Shown: positions 16,921 through 24,885 of the stretch, in pieces
Layout: every line of letters starts with the position of its first letter
How positions within the stretch are numbered: the first letter of the stretch is position 1
Assembly (NCBI GenBank): GCA_005116955.1
Contig: SWDI01000003.1
Coordinates: forward strand, 82,208-146,207
From: Nitrospira sp.
GTDB taxonomy: Bacteria > Nitrospirota > Nitrospiria > Nitrospirales > Nitrospiraceae
Length of the DNA stretch: 64,000 nt
Direction: 5' to 3'
Notes under the pieces: model-generated
What the model was told of the DNA's origin: nothing
What the model saw: only the letters and a program-made list of their open reading frames with translations
Databases searched by the model: none
Made by a program: the position numbers and the translations under genes

Positions 16921-18210
16921 ATGGCAGGAGCGTCGCCGCATAGATATCTCGCAGAAACAATTGCCATCGGGTCAGAACTGCTGGTGGGTGGACGGACAGA
17001 CAGCAATTCTCTATTCATTGCAGACGCACTGGCCGCGATCGGTGTTGAAGTCAGGTTCAAAACCATCGTCGGAGATGACAAAGTTGATATTGCGGACGCA
17101 CTGAAGACCGCCTGCCGTCGGGCCGGGGTTGTCATCATCACTGGAGGGCTCGGCCCCACGGTAGATGATTGCACGAGGGAAACGGTTGCGGCCGTGACGG
17201 GGCGCCGACTCGCACGCCGCAAGGAAGCCTTCGAGAACATGAGGGCTAGGTTGGCTCAATGGGGGCGATCACCCAATAAGGGGCAATTACGACAAGCGTT
17301 GATTCCCTCCAAGGCGACCGTGTTGCCAAATCCAGTTGGGTCAGCCCCGGGGTTTGCGATTACCTGGCGGGGGACTCACATGATCGCATTGCCTGGTGTT
17401 CCCAGCGAAATGAAGGCGATGACGGAGCAATCGGTTGTTCCACTTTTGGCCGCTCAATTTGACCGATCGGCGCTAGCGCGTCCCCATCCCATTACGCGAT
17501 TGATCTTCCATACCTGGGGATTGCCGGAGTCTGATGTGGATGCCAAGTTGAAGGGATTGATCCCGAAACAGACGCCAATTGCCTTGGGGCTGCTGGCCTC
17601 GCCGACAGGCGTGCTGGTGTCGCTGACGACCAAAGCTCATCGATCGATCAAGGAAGCCGTGCTTGAGTCATTGGCGGAAGAGGTTCGTACGAGATTGCGC
17701 GAGTGGATTTATGCCGAAGGACAGGAGACGTTGGAGGAAGTCGTCGGTCGTATGCTCAGACAACAGAAACTCACCGTTGCAGTAGCTGAATCGTGCACGG
17801 GAGGATTGATCGGACATCGACTCACACAGGTGCCGGGATCATCCGCCTATGTTGATCGTGGAGCGCTCTGCTACAGTAATCGATCCAAAACAGAGATGCT
17901 CGGAGTGTCAGCGGGTCTCTTTGGGCAGCATGGGGCGGTCAGCCGGGAAGTCGCGGCGGCGATGGCGCGAGGGATGAGGGAACGGGCAGGTGTGTCAGTG
18001 GCCGTGAGTGTCACGGGTATCGCTGGACCTGGCGGTGCGACTGAAGCAAAACCAGTCGGACTGGTCTATATTGGACTCGACGGAGGCAACGGCGATACCG
18101 TGATAAAGGAATGTCGGTTCCACGGAGACCGGTTTGTGATCAAACAGCGGGCTGCACAGGCAGCGCTCGATCTACTTCGTCGTTGGCTGATCGGAAGGGG
18201 AAAAGTATGA
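16921..18210 (+). CDS. cinA: CinA family protein (competence/damage-inducible, NMN deamidase)
   Basis: A 429-residue two-domain CinA. N-terminal MoCF-like domain: IAIGSELLVGGRTDSNS, GGLGPTVDDCTRE and LPGVPSEMKAM. C-terminal nicotinamide-mononucleotide amidohydrolase domain: AVAESCTGGLIGHRL with the Ser-Cys pair, SVTGIAGPGGA and KPVGLVYIGL. The family recycles pyridine nucleotides (ADP-ribose pyrophosphatase and NMN deamidase activities). Either the TTG at 16915 or the ATG at 16921 could start it; the ATG is taken. Its stop overlaps the thpR start by four bases (ATGA), the common cinA-thpR order, so both are cotranslated. Confidence 0.93.
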   Translation: MAGASPHRYLAETIAIGSELLVGGRTDSNSLFIADALAAIGVEVRFKTIVGDDKVDIADALKTACRRAGVVIITGGLGPTVDDCTRETVAAVTGRRLARRKEAFENMRARLAQWGRSPNKGQLRQALIPSKATVLPNPVGSAPGFAITWRGTHMIALPGVPSEMKAMTEQSVVPLLAAQFDRSALARPHPITRLIFHTWGLPESDVDAKLKGLIPKQTPIALGLLASPTGVLVSLTTKAHRSIKEAVLESLAEEVRTRLREWIYAEGQETLEEVVGRMLRQQKLTVAVAESCTGGLIGHRLTQVPGSSAYVDRGALCYSNRSKTEMLGVSAGLFGQHGAVSREVAAAMARGMRERAGVSVAVSVTGIAGPGGATEAKPVGLVYIGLDGGNGDTVIKECRFHGDRFVIKQRAAQAALDLLRRWLIGRGKV

Positions 18211-18806
18211 TCCGGACCTTTTTATCCGTCGAGATCACTGACGAGGTCCGTACTGCGATCTCCAAGGCACAGCACGATCTCAAGGAACGGCTCGCGGCTC
18301 ATCTCTCCAAGGAGATCCGCATCACCTGGGGACAAGTGAATTCGTTCCATCTCACGCTGAGGTTTCTCGGAGAGACGGAGAAGCACCTCATCGACCAACT
18401 CCGTGAAGCGATGGCGAGTGTCAGGCGGTCTCATCCGACCATTCAGATCCCGATCGATCGGCTCCAGGCCTTCCCAAGTTTCGAGAAACCGCGGGTACTG
18501 TGGGTCGGTCCATCTGACGAGTGGCTTAAAAGTGAACCAGCCAAGCGGTTGGCGGCGTTGCATCGGGAGATAGAATCTTGCTGCCATTCGTTCGGCTTTG
18601 CGCCAGACGAGAAACCCTTCAACCCACATCTGACACTGGCGAGGATCAAACTCGGTGAACGACAGGTCGGGGAGCTGCTCGCCAAAAGTGGCGTCTGTGA
18701 GCAGGTCCTGCGGTTAGGGTCGATGACAGTTGGGCCGATTGTGCTGATGAAAAGTCATTTGCGTCCAACTGGCCCCGTCTATACGAAACTCTGGGAAGTG
18801 GTGTGA
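18207..18806 (+). CDS. thpR: RNA 2',3'-cyclic phosphodiesterase (LigT/2H family)
   Basis: A 199-residue 2H phosphoesterase. Both catalytic motifs are visible: HLTLRF near residue 47 and HLTLAR near residue 137. The start MIRTFLSVEI is typical of the family and the RPTGPVYTKLWEV end matches bacterial ThpR. It hydrolyses 2',3'-cyclic phosphate ends of RNA. The ATG at 18207 overlaps the cinA stop. The open frame runs upstream inside cinA, but those residues are not part of this protein. Confidence 0.9.
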   Translation: MIRTFLSVEITDEVRTAISKAQHDLKERLAAHLSKEIRITWGQVNSFHLTLRFLGETEKHLIDQLREAMASVRRSHPTIQIPIDRLQAFPSFEKPRVLWVGPSDEWLKSEPAKRLAALHREIESCCHSFGFAPDEKPFNPHLTLARIKLGERQVGELLAKSGVCEQVLRLGSMTVGPIVLMKSHLRPTGPVYTKLWEVV

Positions 18807-18853
18807 GGGGGTAGACCATGTTGTTTGGAGGATCGAAAACAGCCAGATGAACG

Positions 18854-19393
18854 TCATGGTTCGAGGAGCGGGATCAGTGCCGCATGGCCTTGCGACTGGG
18901 CTAAATCTACCGGACGTTCTCCGGATGTCATTCTGGCATGCTTATTGGCTCCATGTTGCAGCAGGAGGGTGATGAGCTCCTGATCTTCTCGATAGGCCGC
19001 CACATGCAAGAGCGTGACTTCCCCGATTCCTGCCCGTGTGTTCACATTCGCTCCGTTCTTCAATAAGAGAGCCACCACCTCCTGCTGTCCTTCTTGTGCC
19101 GCGATGAAGATCGGGGTGACACCATCCTGTCTCATGAGATTCATGGCTGCTCCTCGTTCCAGGAGGAGCGCCACAACGTCAGGATGTCCATTCTTTGCTG
19201 CCAGGAAGAGCGGGGTCACGCCGCGCCCATCGGCCGCCTGAACGCTAATACCTTGTCCAAGGAAAGTCTGTACTCGCAGCAGATTGCCCTCTGCGGCGGC
19301 CAGTCGCAGCTTCTCCTCCGGCGCTGTCATGCAACTGCTTAAGAGAACCAGTGGACAGAGGCCGAGTACCCAGTGTGAGGCGACCAGCTTCAT
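18854..19393 (-). CDS. Ankyrin-repeat lipoprotein
   Basis: A 179-residue protein. Signal peptide with lipobox LLSSC near residue 22, so probably a lipoprotein. The rest is four to five ankyrin repeats (GVTPLFLAAKNGHPDVVALLL, GVTPIFIAAQEGQQEVVALLL, EVTLLHVAAYREDQELITLLL). Ankyrin stacks mediate protein contacts; the partner is unknown. The ATG at 19393 has GGAG eight bases upstream; the frame opens at 19420. It lies just downstream of a longer ankyrin gene on the same strand, and repeat units resemble each other, so tandem duplication is likely. Confidence 0.85.
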   Translation of the reverse strand: MKLVASHWVLGLCPLVLLSSCMTAPEEKLRLAAAEGNLLRVQTFLGQGISVQAADGRGVTPLFLAAKNGHPDVVALLLERGAAMNLMRQDGVTPIFIAAQEGQQEVVALLLKNGANVNTRAGIGEVTLLHVAAYREDQELITLLLQHGANKHARMTSGERPVDLAQSQGHAALIPLLEP

Positions 19394-19604
19394 CCAACTG
19401 TCTCCATTTTCTGTTGCCATAATTGACGAGTGTTGTGCCGAAGGATGTTCGTGGTTTTCATGGCGTGTTCCATGACACAGCCGAAACCTCGCAGATCAAC
19501 GTAAGGTGAACTCTCGTTCTTTAGTAGGCGATGGCTCTTCAATTGAGCTTATCTGGTTGGGATCCTTTGTCGTGTGTTCGAGAGGAAGGACATCGACGCA
19601 GCTC

Positions 19605-20831
19605 CTACGGTTTCAGGAGAGGAAAGAGTACGCGGTGGCTTTGTTGGCGAGCGATGTCAATTGGACGTTCACCAGATAATGTTTTTGCCCGTTTCTTCCC
19701 TCCCTGCTTGAGCAAAAGTTTCACGATTTCCAGATTGCCCTGATAGGCTCCCACGTGCAACGGGGTTTTGCCGTCTGCCGTCCGTGCGTTCACGTCTGCT
19801 CCTTTTTTCAGGAGGAGTGCCACCATGTCTCGATGGCCTGCCGCCACCGCAATGTGGAGTGGTGTGGCACCATCAGGTGCTGGCTGGTTGACGAGCGCAC
19901 CCTGGGTGAGTAACAGCGCGACCACGTCCCGATGGTCATTTTGTGTGGCGAGCAAGAGCGGTGTGGCATGGTTCCGTGCTTTTTGGTTGATCGCCGCGCC
20001 CTGCTTCAAAAGGAGCACGACGATTTCTCGATGGCCGTTCTGCGCAGCAACATGGAGTGGGGTCACACCGTTCTGGACCGATTGGTTGACGAGGGCGCCC
20101 TTTTCGAGTAAAAGCCTCGCGACGTCGAGATGACCGTTCTGTGCGGCGACAAGCAGTGGTGTTGCCCCATCGGTCATGGTCTGGTTCACTACCGAGCCTG
20201 CATCCACGAGGAGCGACACGGTTGCGACATGACCATGCTGGGCTGCGACGAAGAGTGGCGTCGAACCATCAGGCAAGGTCAGATTCACGGCAGCTCCCTG
20301 TTGAAGAAGCAACTCGATCACGCCGTGATGGCCTTTCTGTGCGGCCATGAACAGTGGCGTGACCCCGTCTTCCGCAACGTGATTCGCATCGGCTTTGTGT
20401 TGGAGTAAGAGCGCCGCGATCTCTCGGTGGCCGTTCTGTGCGGCGATGAACAGCGGCGTCACACCGATGTTGGTGGCCTGATTCACCGCTGCTCCGTTAT
20501 TCAGCAAGAGCGCGGCCACTGCCGAATGACCATTCTGTGCCGCAATGTAGAGCGGGGTGGCTCCGTCGCTGGTGGCGTGATTGACCGGAGCGGCTTTACG
20601 CAGCAAGAGCGTGACCACGTCGCGATGCCCATTCCAGGCAGCAGCATGGAGTGCGGTCGTCCCCTGCTCATTAGCAGCTTGGACGTTCGCTCCTTCGTCA
20701 AACAGGGTCTTGATCTGGGTGAGATTGCCATCTCTTGCGGCGATCAGAAGTTTCTCATCTACGGGGCGCATGGCCAGGAGCAGCGGCAGCAGGGCACAGA
20801 GGACGCAGAGTCTTATCCATCGCGAGATCAT
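19605..20831 (-). CDS. Ankyrin-repeat exported protein
   Basis: A 408-residue protein with an N-terminal signal peptide (RLCVLCALLPLLLAM) and about eleven ankyrin repeats of 33 residues covering nearly the whole mature protein, each with the G-TPL--AAQ-GH--VV-LLL pattern. The last, variant unit (KTPLHVGAYQGNLEIVKLLLKQGG) caps the stack. ATG at 20831 with GGAG six bases upstream; a TTG four codons earlier is less likely. Strongly repetitive DNA makes this gene prone to copy-number change. Probably periplasmic, binding another protein. It is upstream of the shorter ankyrin lipoprotein gene with about 210 bases between. Confidence 0.88.
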   Translation of the reverse strand: MISRWIRLCVLCALLPLLLAMRPVDEKLLIAARDGNLTQIKTLFDEGANVQAANEQGTTALHAAAWNGHRDVVTLLLRKAAPVNHATSDGATPLYIAAQNGHSAVAALLLNNGAAVNQATNIGVTPLFIAAQNGHREIAALLLQHKADANHVAEDGVTPLFMAAQKGHHGVIELLLQQGAAVNLTLPDGSTPLFVAAQHGHVATVSLLVDAGSVVNQTMTDGATPLLVAAQNGHLDVARLLLEKGALVNQSVQNGVTPLHVAAQNGHREIVVLLLKQGAAINQKARNHATPLLLATQNDHRDVVALLLTQGALVNQPAPDGATPLHIAVAAGHRDMVALLLKKGADVNARTADGKTPLHVGAYQGNLEIVKLLLKQGGKKRAKTLSGERPIDIARQQSHRVLFPLLKP

Positions 20832-20966
20832 GTCAGTCTCCAATTTGGTGCGAGTAGGTGCCGGGGATTATGAACCGATCCAATGGCGTCCTTCCAGTCT
20901 TTCATGCCATTGCGGAGAGCCTGGCACGCCGATACACAAACTAGGTCCCATGGAAGTGACTGGGTG

Positions 20967-22037
20967 TCATCTGGCCAATGCCGGGTAGTCGCTGTAACCG
21001 TCTGAGCCACCTCCGTAGAGGCGATCGTAGTTGACCTCGTTGAGCGGAGTAGGTTTGGCAAAGCGTTCGACCAGATCCGGATTCGCAATGTACGGCCGTC
21101 CGTAGACAATCGCATCAGCTGCTCCACTTGCAATCGTCGATTCGCCGGTCTCACGGGTATAGCTTCCGTTGGTCATCAATGCCCCCTGGAAATGTTTGCG
21201 GGCGATTGCCAAGATGGCTAGCTCTTCAGGCAATGCGTGGTTCTCGTGCCGGATTTCCAGAAACGCGATCGCGCGCCGATTTAATTCCTGTGCGACATAG
21301 GTCACCAGGGCTTCGGGCTGGCTATCCCCCATGTCATTGAAAGGGACCAGCGGTGAAATACGCACGCCAACGCGCCCGGCACCCCAGACGCCGATGGCGG
21401 CATCAGTTACTTCCAGCAGGAATCGAGCACGGTTCGCCACCGAGCCTCCGTAGGCATCCGTGCGCGCATTCACGCCGTCGCGCAGAAAGTTATCGATCAG
21501 ATAGCCGTGGGCCCCGTGGATTTGTACTCCGTCAAATCCGGCCAGCTGTGCGTTCTGCGCGGCAGATTTGAACATCTCCACATAGCGTGGGATTTCGTCA
21601 GTGCGGAGCGCCCGAGGGATTTCATAGGGCTTGGCACCCTGCGGAGTGTGAGTCGTTTCGTTACGAATCGCTTTCGCGCTGCTGGAAACCGGCTGTTCGC
21701 CATCGTTCAGCAACGAATGTGCAGCACGGCCTGGATGCCAAATCTGCATGAAGATCCGGCCACCCTTCGCATGCACTGCATCTGTCACGCGTTTCCAACC
21801 GGCCACGTGCGCGGGACTATAGATCCCACCTTCACCCATGAAGGCGCAGGCATGGGCATCAACCATCGTGCACTCCGTCATGATGAGCCCGCTCGACGCA
21901 CGTTGGGAGTAATAGTCCACCATCATGTCGTTGGGAATATGTGTGGCCCCGGCCCGCACGCGGGTGAGGGGAGCCATGACGATGCGGTTGGGCAAGAGGA
22001 GCTCTCCAACTTGAAGCGGCGTCAACAATGTCGGCAT
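20967..22037 (-). CDS. Old Yellow Enzyme family flavin ene-reductase
   Basis: A 356-residue TIM-barrel FMN oxidoreductase of the NemA/OYE kind. Seen: the start LLTPLQVGELLLPNRIVMAPLTR, QIWHPGRAAH, the substrate-binding HGAHGYLIDNFLRDGVN (His-x2-His pair), TDAYGGS and the C-terminal ADAIVYGRPYIANPDLVERF phosphate-binding part. These enzymes use NADPH to reduce activated C=C bonds or nitrate esters. The gene stands alone; a detoxification role is the usual inference. The ATG at 22037 is the family-typical start. Confidence 0.93.
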   Translation of the reverse strand: MPTLLTPLQVGELLLPNRIVMAPLTRVRAGATHIPNDMMVDYYSQRASSGLIMTECTMVDAHACAFMGEGGIYSPAHVAGWKRVTDAVHAKGGRIFMQIWHPGRAAHSLLNDGEQPVSSSAKAIRNETTHTPQGAKPYEIPRALRTDEIPRYVEMFKSAAQNAQLAGFDGVQIHGAHGYLIDNFLRDGVNARTDAYGGSVANRARFLLEVTDAAIGVWGAGRVGVRISPLVPFNDMGDSQPEALVTYVAQELNRRAIAFLEIRHENHALPEELAILAIARKHFQGALMTNGSYTRETGESTIASGAADAIVYGRPYIANPDLVERFAKPTPLNEVNYDRLYGGGSDGYSDYPALAR

Positions 22038-22124
22038 GGGTGTTCCTTCGCGTAATGAGTGAATCGTGAGTGGGAGAATTTATAAGTGAGATGGGGAGAG
22101 AGTCAACTGATGGCTGGTGACTCT

Positions 22125-22412
22125 TCAGGTCTTTCGGCGAAGCCGCTCGGTCAGCTCCTCATACACAGATTGACGGTATCCCACGGCCATGAGGCGGATG
22201 ACTCGTCTCTTGTGATCGACTGCGTAGACGATGCGAAAACGTCGAACGCGATACTTTCTTAGCCCATCCAGCTCACGCTTGAGCGGCTCTCCACATTCGG
22301 GATTCCCGGCAATGGCGCGAATGGCTGATTTGATCAGTCGCTTGAGATCGGGATGGAGTGATCGGATCACATCTGCCACATGCGGAGGGATGTCCGGACG
22401 GAAGGGAGTCAC
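22125..22412 (-). CDS. Type II toxin, RelE/ParE family
   Basis: A 95-residue basic protein with the RelE/ParE fold pattern: helices at the start (DVIRSLHPDLKRLIKSAIRAI), then GEPLKRELDGLRKYRVRRFRIVYAVD and RVIRLMAVGYRQSVYEEL. RelE members cleave mRNA on the ribosome, ParE members poison gyrase; which one applies is not decidable here. The start is GTG at 22412, overlapping the antitoxin stop by four bases. The pair is intact with promoter and operator upstream. Confidence 0.87.
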   Translation of the reverse strand: MTPFRPDIPPHVADVIRSLHPDLKRLIKSAIRAIAGNPECGEPLKRELDGLRKYRVRRFRIVYAVDHKRRVIRLMAVGYRQSVYEELTERLRRKT

Positions 22413-22705
22413 GCCGTGCGTCGTTTCTTGGCGGGCGTGAGAGGCTCGCCGAATACGTCCTCAAATGAGAGTCCGTTGCGTTTCGTTTTGTAAAAGGCCC
22501 GGCTCTCGGCAATCTGGTTCATGAGTCCCGGATCGCTCAGGACATCCAAGGTCTCTTTGAGACGGGTATATTCATCGATATTCATCAAAATGGCCGCCGG
22601 ACGGCCGTTCTTCGTGACGATGACTTCCTCCTCGCGCTCCTGGACTCCCGCCACGAGTTCAGGGAGGCGGGTTTTGACTTCCGATAACGACAAGGTTTTT
22701 GTCAT
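22409..22705 (-). CDS. Antitoxin, Phd/YefM family
   Basis: A 98-residue antitoxin. N-terminal DNA-binding Phd/YefM part: TLSLSEVKTRLPELVAGVQ, then VTKNGRPAAILMNIDEY; the C-terminal tail is charged and helical, as expected for toxin neutralisation. The ATG at 22705 is chosen because AGAGG lies six bases upstream; the longer frame to 22774 starts within the promoter. It precedes and overlaps the RelE/ParE-family gene. Families of this kind repress their own operon by binding a palindrome, which is visible here at 22726-22741. Confidence 0.88.
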   Translation of the reverse strand: MTKTLSLSEVKTRLPELVAGVQEREEEVIVTKNGRPAAILMNIDEYTRLKETLDVLSDPGLMNQIAESRAFYKTKRNGLSFEDVFGEPLTPAKKRRTA

Positions 22706-22725
22706 CGTAGACCTCTTGATGTGAA

Positions 22726-22774
22726 GACCAGAATTCTGGTCATAATAATAGATCGGAGGAGAGTTGGTTGTCAA
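22726..22774 (-). promoter_or_regulatory. Promoter and palindromic operator of the toxin-antitoxin operon
   Basis: On the minus strand: -35 TTGACA (22774-22769), 18-base spacer, -10 TATTAT (22750-22745), then the perfect 16-base palindrome GACCAGAATTCTGGTC (22741-22726) covering the likely transcription start, 20 bases before the antitoxin ATG. The layout fits autorepression by the antitoxin complex. Confidence 0.72.
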
Positions 22775-22813
22775 TCAGTAGAGGGTAACGTCGCAGCGGG
22801 CGACGAAGCGGAG

Positions 22814-23055
22814 CTAGCGAATGAGCTTCTCGTAGTTTGCATATGTGCCGATCTAGAACCAGACGATTCCATCCGCTGTTTCCATTCCGACCGCTCGATA
22901 ATGAAACCCTACGCAAGCAGACCAGAAGCGATCTACCATCTTGGAGTGCAGAGACGGGTACTACGGGTTGGCTTTGAGAAGCTCAAGAGCTTTATCGGTT
23001 AGTTCACGGATTGGAGCGGAGGAGTGCGGCGTAGGAAGGCCAAAAAATCGGGAGA
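22814..23055 (-). pseudogene. Decayed ParE-like toxin gene
   Basis: On the minus strand one frame reads APIRELTDKALELLKANP, stop, YPSLHSKMVDRFWSACVGF, HYRAVGMETADGIVWF, stop, IGTYANYEKLIR, stop at 22814. This is the pattern of the widespread cytotoxic-repressor/ParE-like family (HPSLHFKKV...WSVRVG..YRA...W.WIG.H..YD.LI). Two in-frame stops interrupt it, and the N-terminus (FWPSYAALL region near 23030-23050) lies in another frame, so a frameshift is also present. It is a dead toxin gene located just upstream of the living toxin-antitoxin operon. Confidence 0.6.
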
Positions 23056-23760
23056 GGCGTGGTGGTTCAAAGCTTGGTCGATTGGCCCGAGGTGTGAGCG
23101 CGAAGCGTCTTGTCAGAGATAATGTCAAATGTTGGGTATGCAGCCTTTAGGGAATAGCGCTTTCTGATGGTCCCTGCTGTCTGAGCGAACCGCTCACACC
23201 TTCTTCCTCCGTCCCGCTGTGCACGTCGCGAATGTCCCGGTGCCGACAAGTTACCCGTCACCCCACACGCCAAGAGCCTCCCCGTAAGCACCTCTCTACT
23301 GCGGAATCCGGGCTCATTTCATTTCTCCTCCCATAACACATCACTTGAGCGGTTCGTATTCTCTTGCAAGAGGGCCACGTCTTATTGAGGTGTGGCTCAA
23401 TCCTCACATTTTAAGTCGCCTCCGATCTGACCGTCCCCTTTCATGACAGCCGATATCCGACAGCGCAGAGCAGCAGACGCGCTGGGCTGAACTTGATCTG
23501 GGTTGAATAAATCAAACACGGTAACATGTTCGTCAGCAAATAGGTCATCATATCAACGGAATTGAGAACGTGTAGGGTCACGCCAAGTGGCGTGTGCACC
23601 GCTTCAACAGAATCCCCAAGGACAGTGTTTCTTGGTTTCTGAATGAGTGCGACTAGTGGTTCAACAGGGGCTACCATGCCGCCTTGTTGTGTCAGCTAAC
23701 ATCTTGGTATGGTGTGGCCGTCACTCACTCTGAACTATGTCAGCCTTGCAGGGACAATGG
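23056..23760 (+). other. About 700 bases without a confident gene
   Basis: No ORF here looks convincingly protein-coding. A minus-strand 78-codon frame (23441-23677) has a hydrophobic centre but no ribosome-binding site and no recognised family. The stretch probably holds further debris from the neighbouring toxin region plus the promoter of the efflux operon. Confidence 0.4.
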
Positions 23761-24885
23761 ATGGATCTGATGGCTATGCTGAGACCCTCAAACAAAACTC
23801 ACCTCAATCTTTTGCATGGTTCATTGGTGCTATTAATAATGCTGTCATTGGCGGCGTGCGAGAAGAAAGTTGAGTCTGAAGAGGTGCGCCCGGTACGCAG
23901 CCTGGTTGTCGAAGCACATATGTCCGGCGAACGTATCGCGTTGACGGGACAACTACATGCACGCGACGAAACCAAATTAGCCTTCCGGTTGTCCGGCAAG
24001 CTCATTGAAAGGTCGGTGACCGTGGGCGATACGGTCAAGGCCGGTCAGGTCGTCGCTCGGCTGGATGCCGTCACGGAGCGACATGCCCGGAATGCCGCAC
24101 GAGCCGATTATACTGCGGCTCTGGCTGTGCTTGATCAATCAGCGGCGGCGGAAAGCCGCTTTGGCAACTTGCTCAAAGAGAGCGCTGTGTCGAAGGCAGA
24201 GTATGAAGAGGCGTTGCGGCACCTGAAGACCGCGCATGCTCAAGTCGACGCGACGCGCGCGAAATTAGATACCGCAGAGGTTCAGCTAGGGTATGCAGAT
24301 CTCAAGGCGGATGCCGATGGCGTGATTACATCCAAAGGCGCGGAGCCCGGCGAGGTGATCCAAGCGGGGCAAATGATTTTTGCGTTGGCGCATCAGAAAG
24401 GCCGAGATGCTGTGTTCGACATGCCGGCGCAAATCATTCGTGCTGGGATTTCGGCTCATCAAGAGGTTGATGTGTGGCTGGCCGACAATCCCGACATCAA
24501 AACCATTGGTCATGTCCGTGAAATAGCCCCTCAGGCCGACCCCTCGACGAGAACCTATCAAGTGAAGGTCAGCCTCGATACGCTTCCGTCTGGGATGTTC
24601 TTGGGGTCGACCGTGGTGGGGAAGTTGAGGCTCCAGGCGGGCGCCTTGATTGAAGTCCCATTCTCCGCACTGATGATGGCGGCCACACAACCGGCTGTTT
24701 GGGTCATCGATCCGCAGACTGCTGTGGTTCATAAACGCGAGATAGACGTCGCCCGGTACAATCAACATGCTGTCCTTGTCGCGTCTGGATTACTGTCTGG
24801 GGACAGAATTGTCACAGCAGGCGCACAGTCGCTCCATGATGGGCAAAAGGTCAAGTTGCTGGAGGACGAGAGTGGCGGGCACTAA
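23761..24885 (+). CDS. RND efflux periplasmic adaptor (membrane fusion lipoprotein)
   Basis: A 374-residue HlyD/AcrA-type adaptor. Signal peptide with lipobox SLAAC near residue 33, then barrel-sandwich halves (ETKLAFRLSGKLIERSVTVGDTVKAGQVVARLD), a helical hairpin with ALDQSAAAESRFGNLL..AVSKAEYEEA, the closing lipoyl half (DGVITSKGAEPGEVIQAGQ) and a beta-barrel domain. It links the inner-membrane pump to an outer-membrane channel. Several ATGs are possible (23737, 23761, 23770, 23776); 23761 has AGGGA six bases upstream. The pump gene overlaps its end by 14 bases. No outer-membrane factor gene is beside the pair. Confidence 0.9.
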   Translation: MDLMAMLRPSNKTHLNLLHGSLVLLIMLSLAACEKKVESEEVRPVRSLVVEAHMSGERIALTGQLHARDETKLAFRLSGKLIERSVTVGDTVKAGQVVARLDAVTERHARNAARADYTAALAVLDQSAAAESRFGNLLKESAVSKAEYEEALRHLKTAHAQVDATRAKLDTAEVQLGYADLKADADGVITSKGAEPGEVIQAGQMIFALAHQKGRDAVFDMPAQIIRAGISAHQEVDVWLADNPDIKTIGHVREIAPQADPSTRTYQVKVSLDTLPSGMFLGSTVVGKLRLQAGALIEVPFSALMMAATQPAVWVIDPQTAVVHKREIDVARYNQHAVLVASGLLSGDRIVTAGAQSLHDGQKVKLLEDESGGH

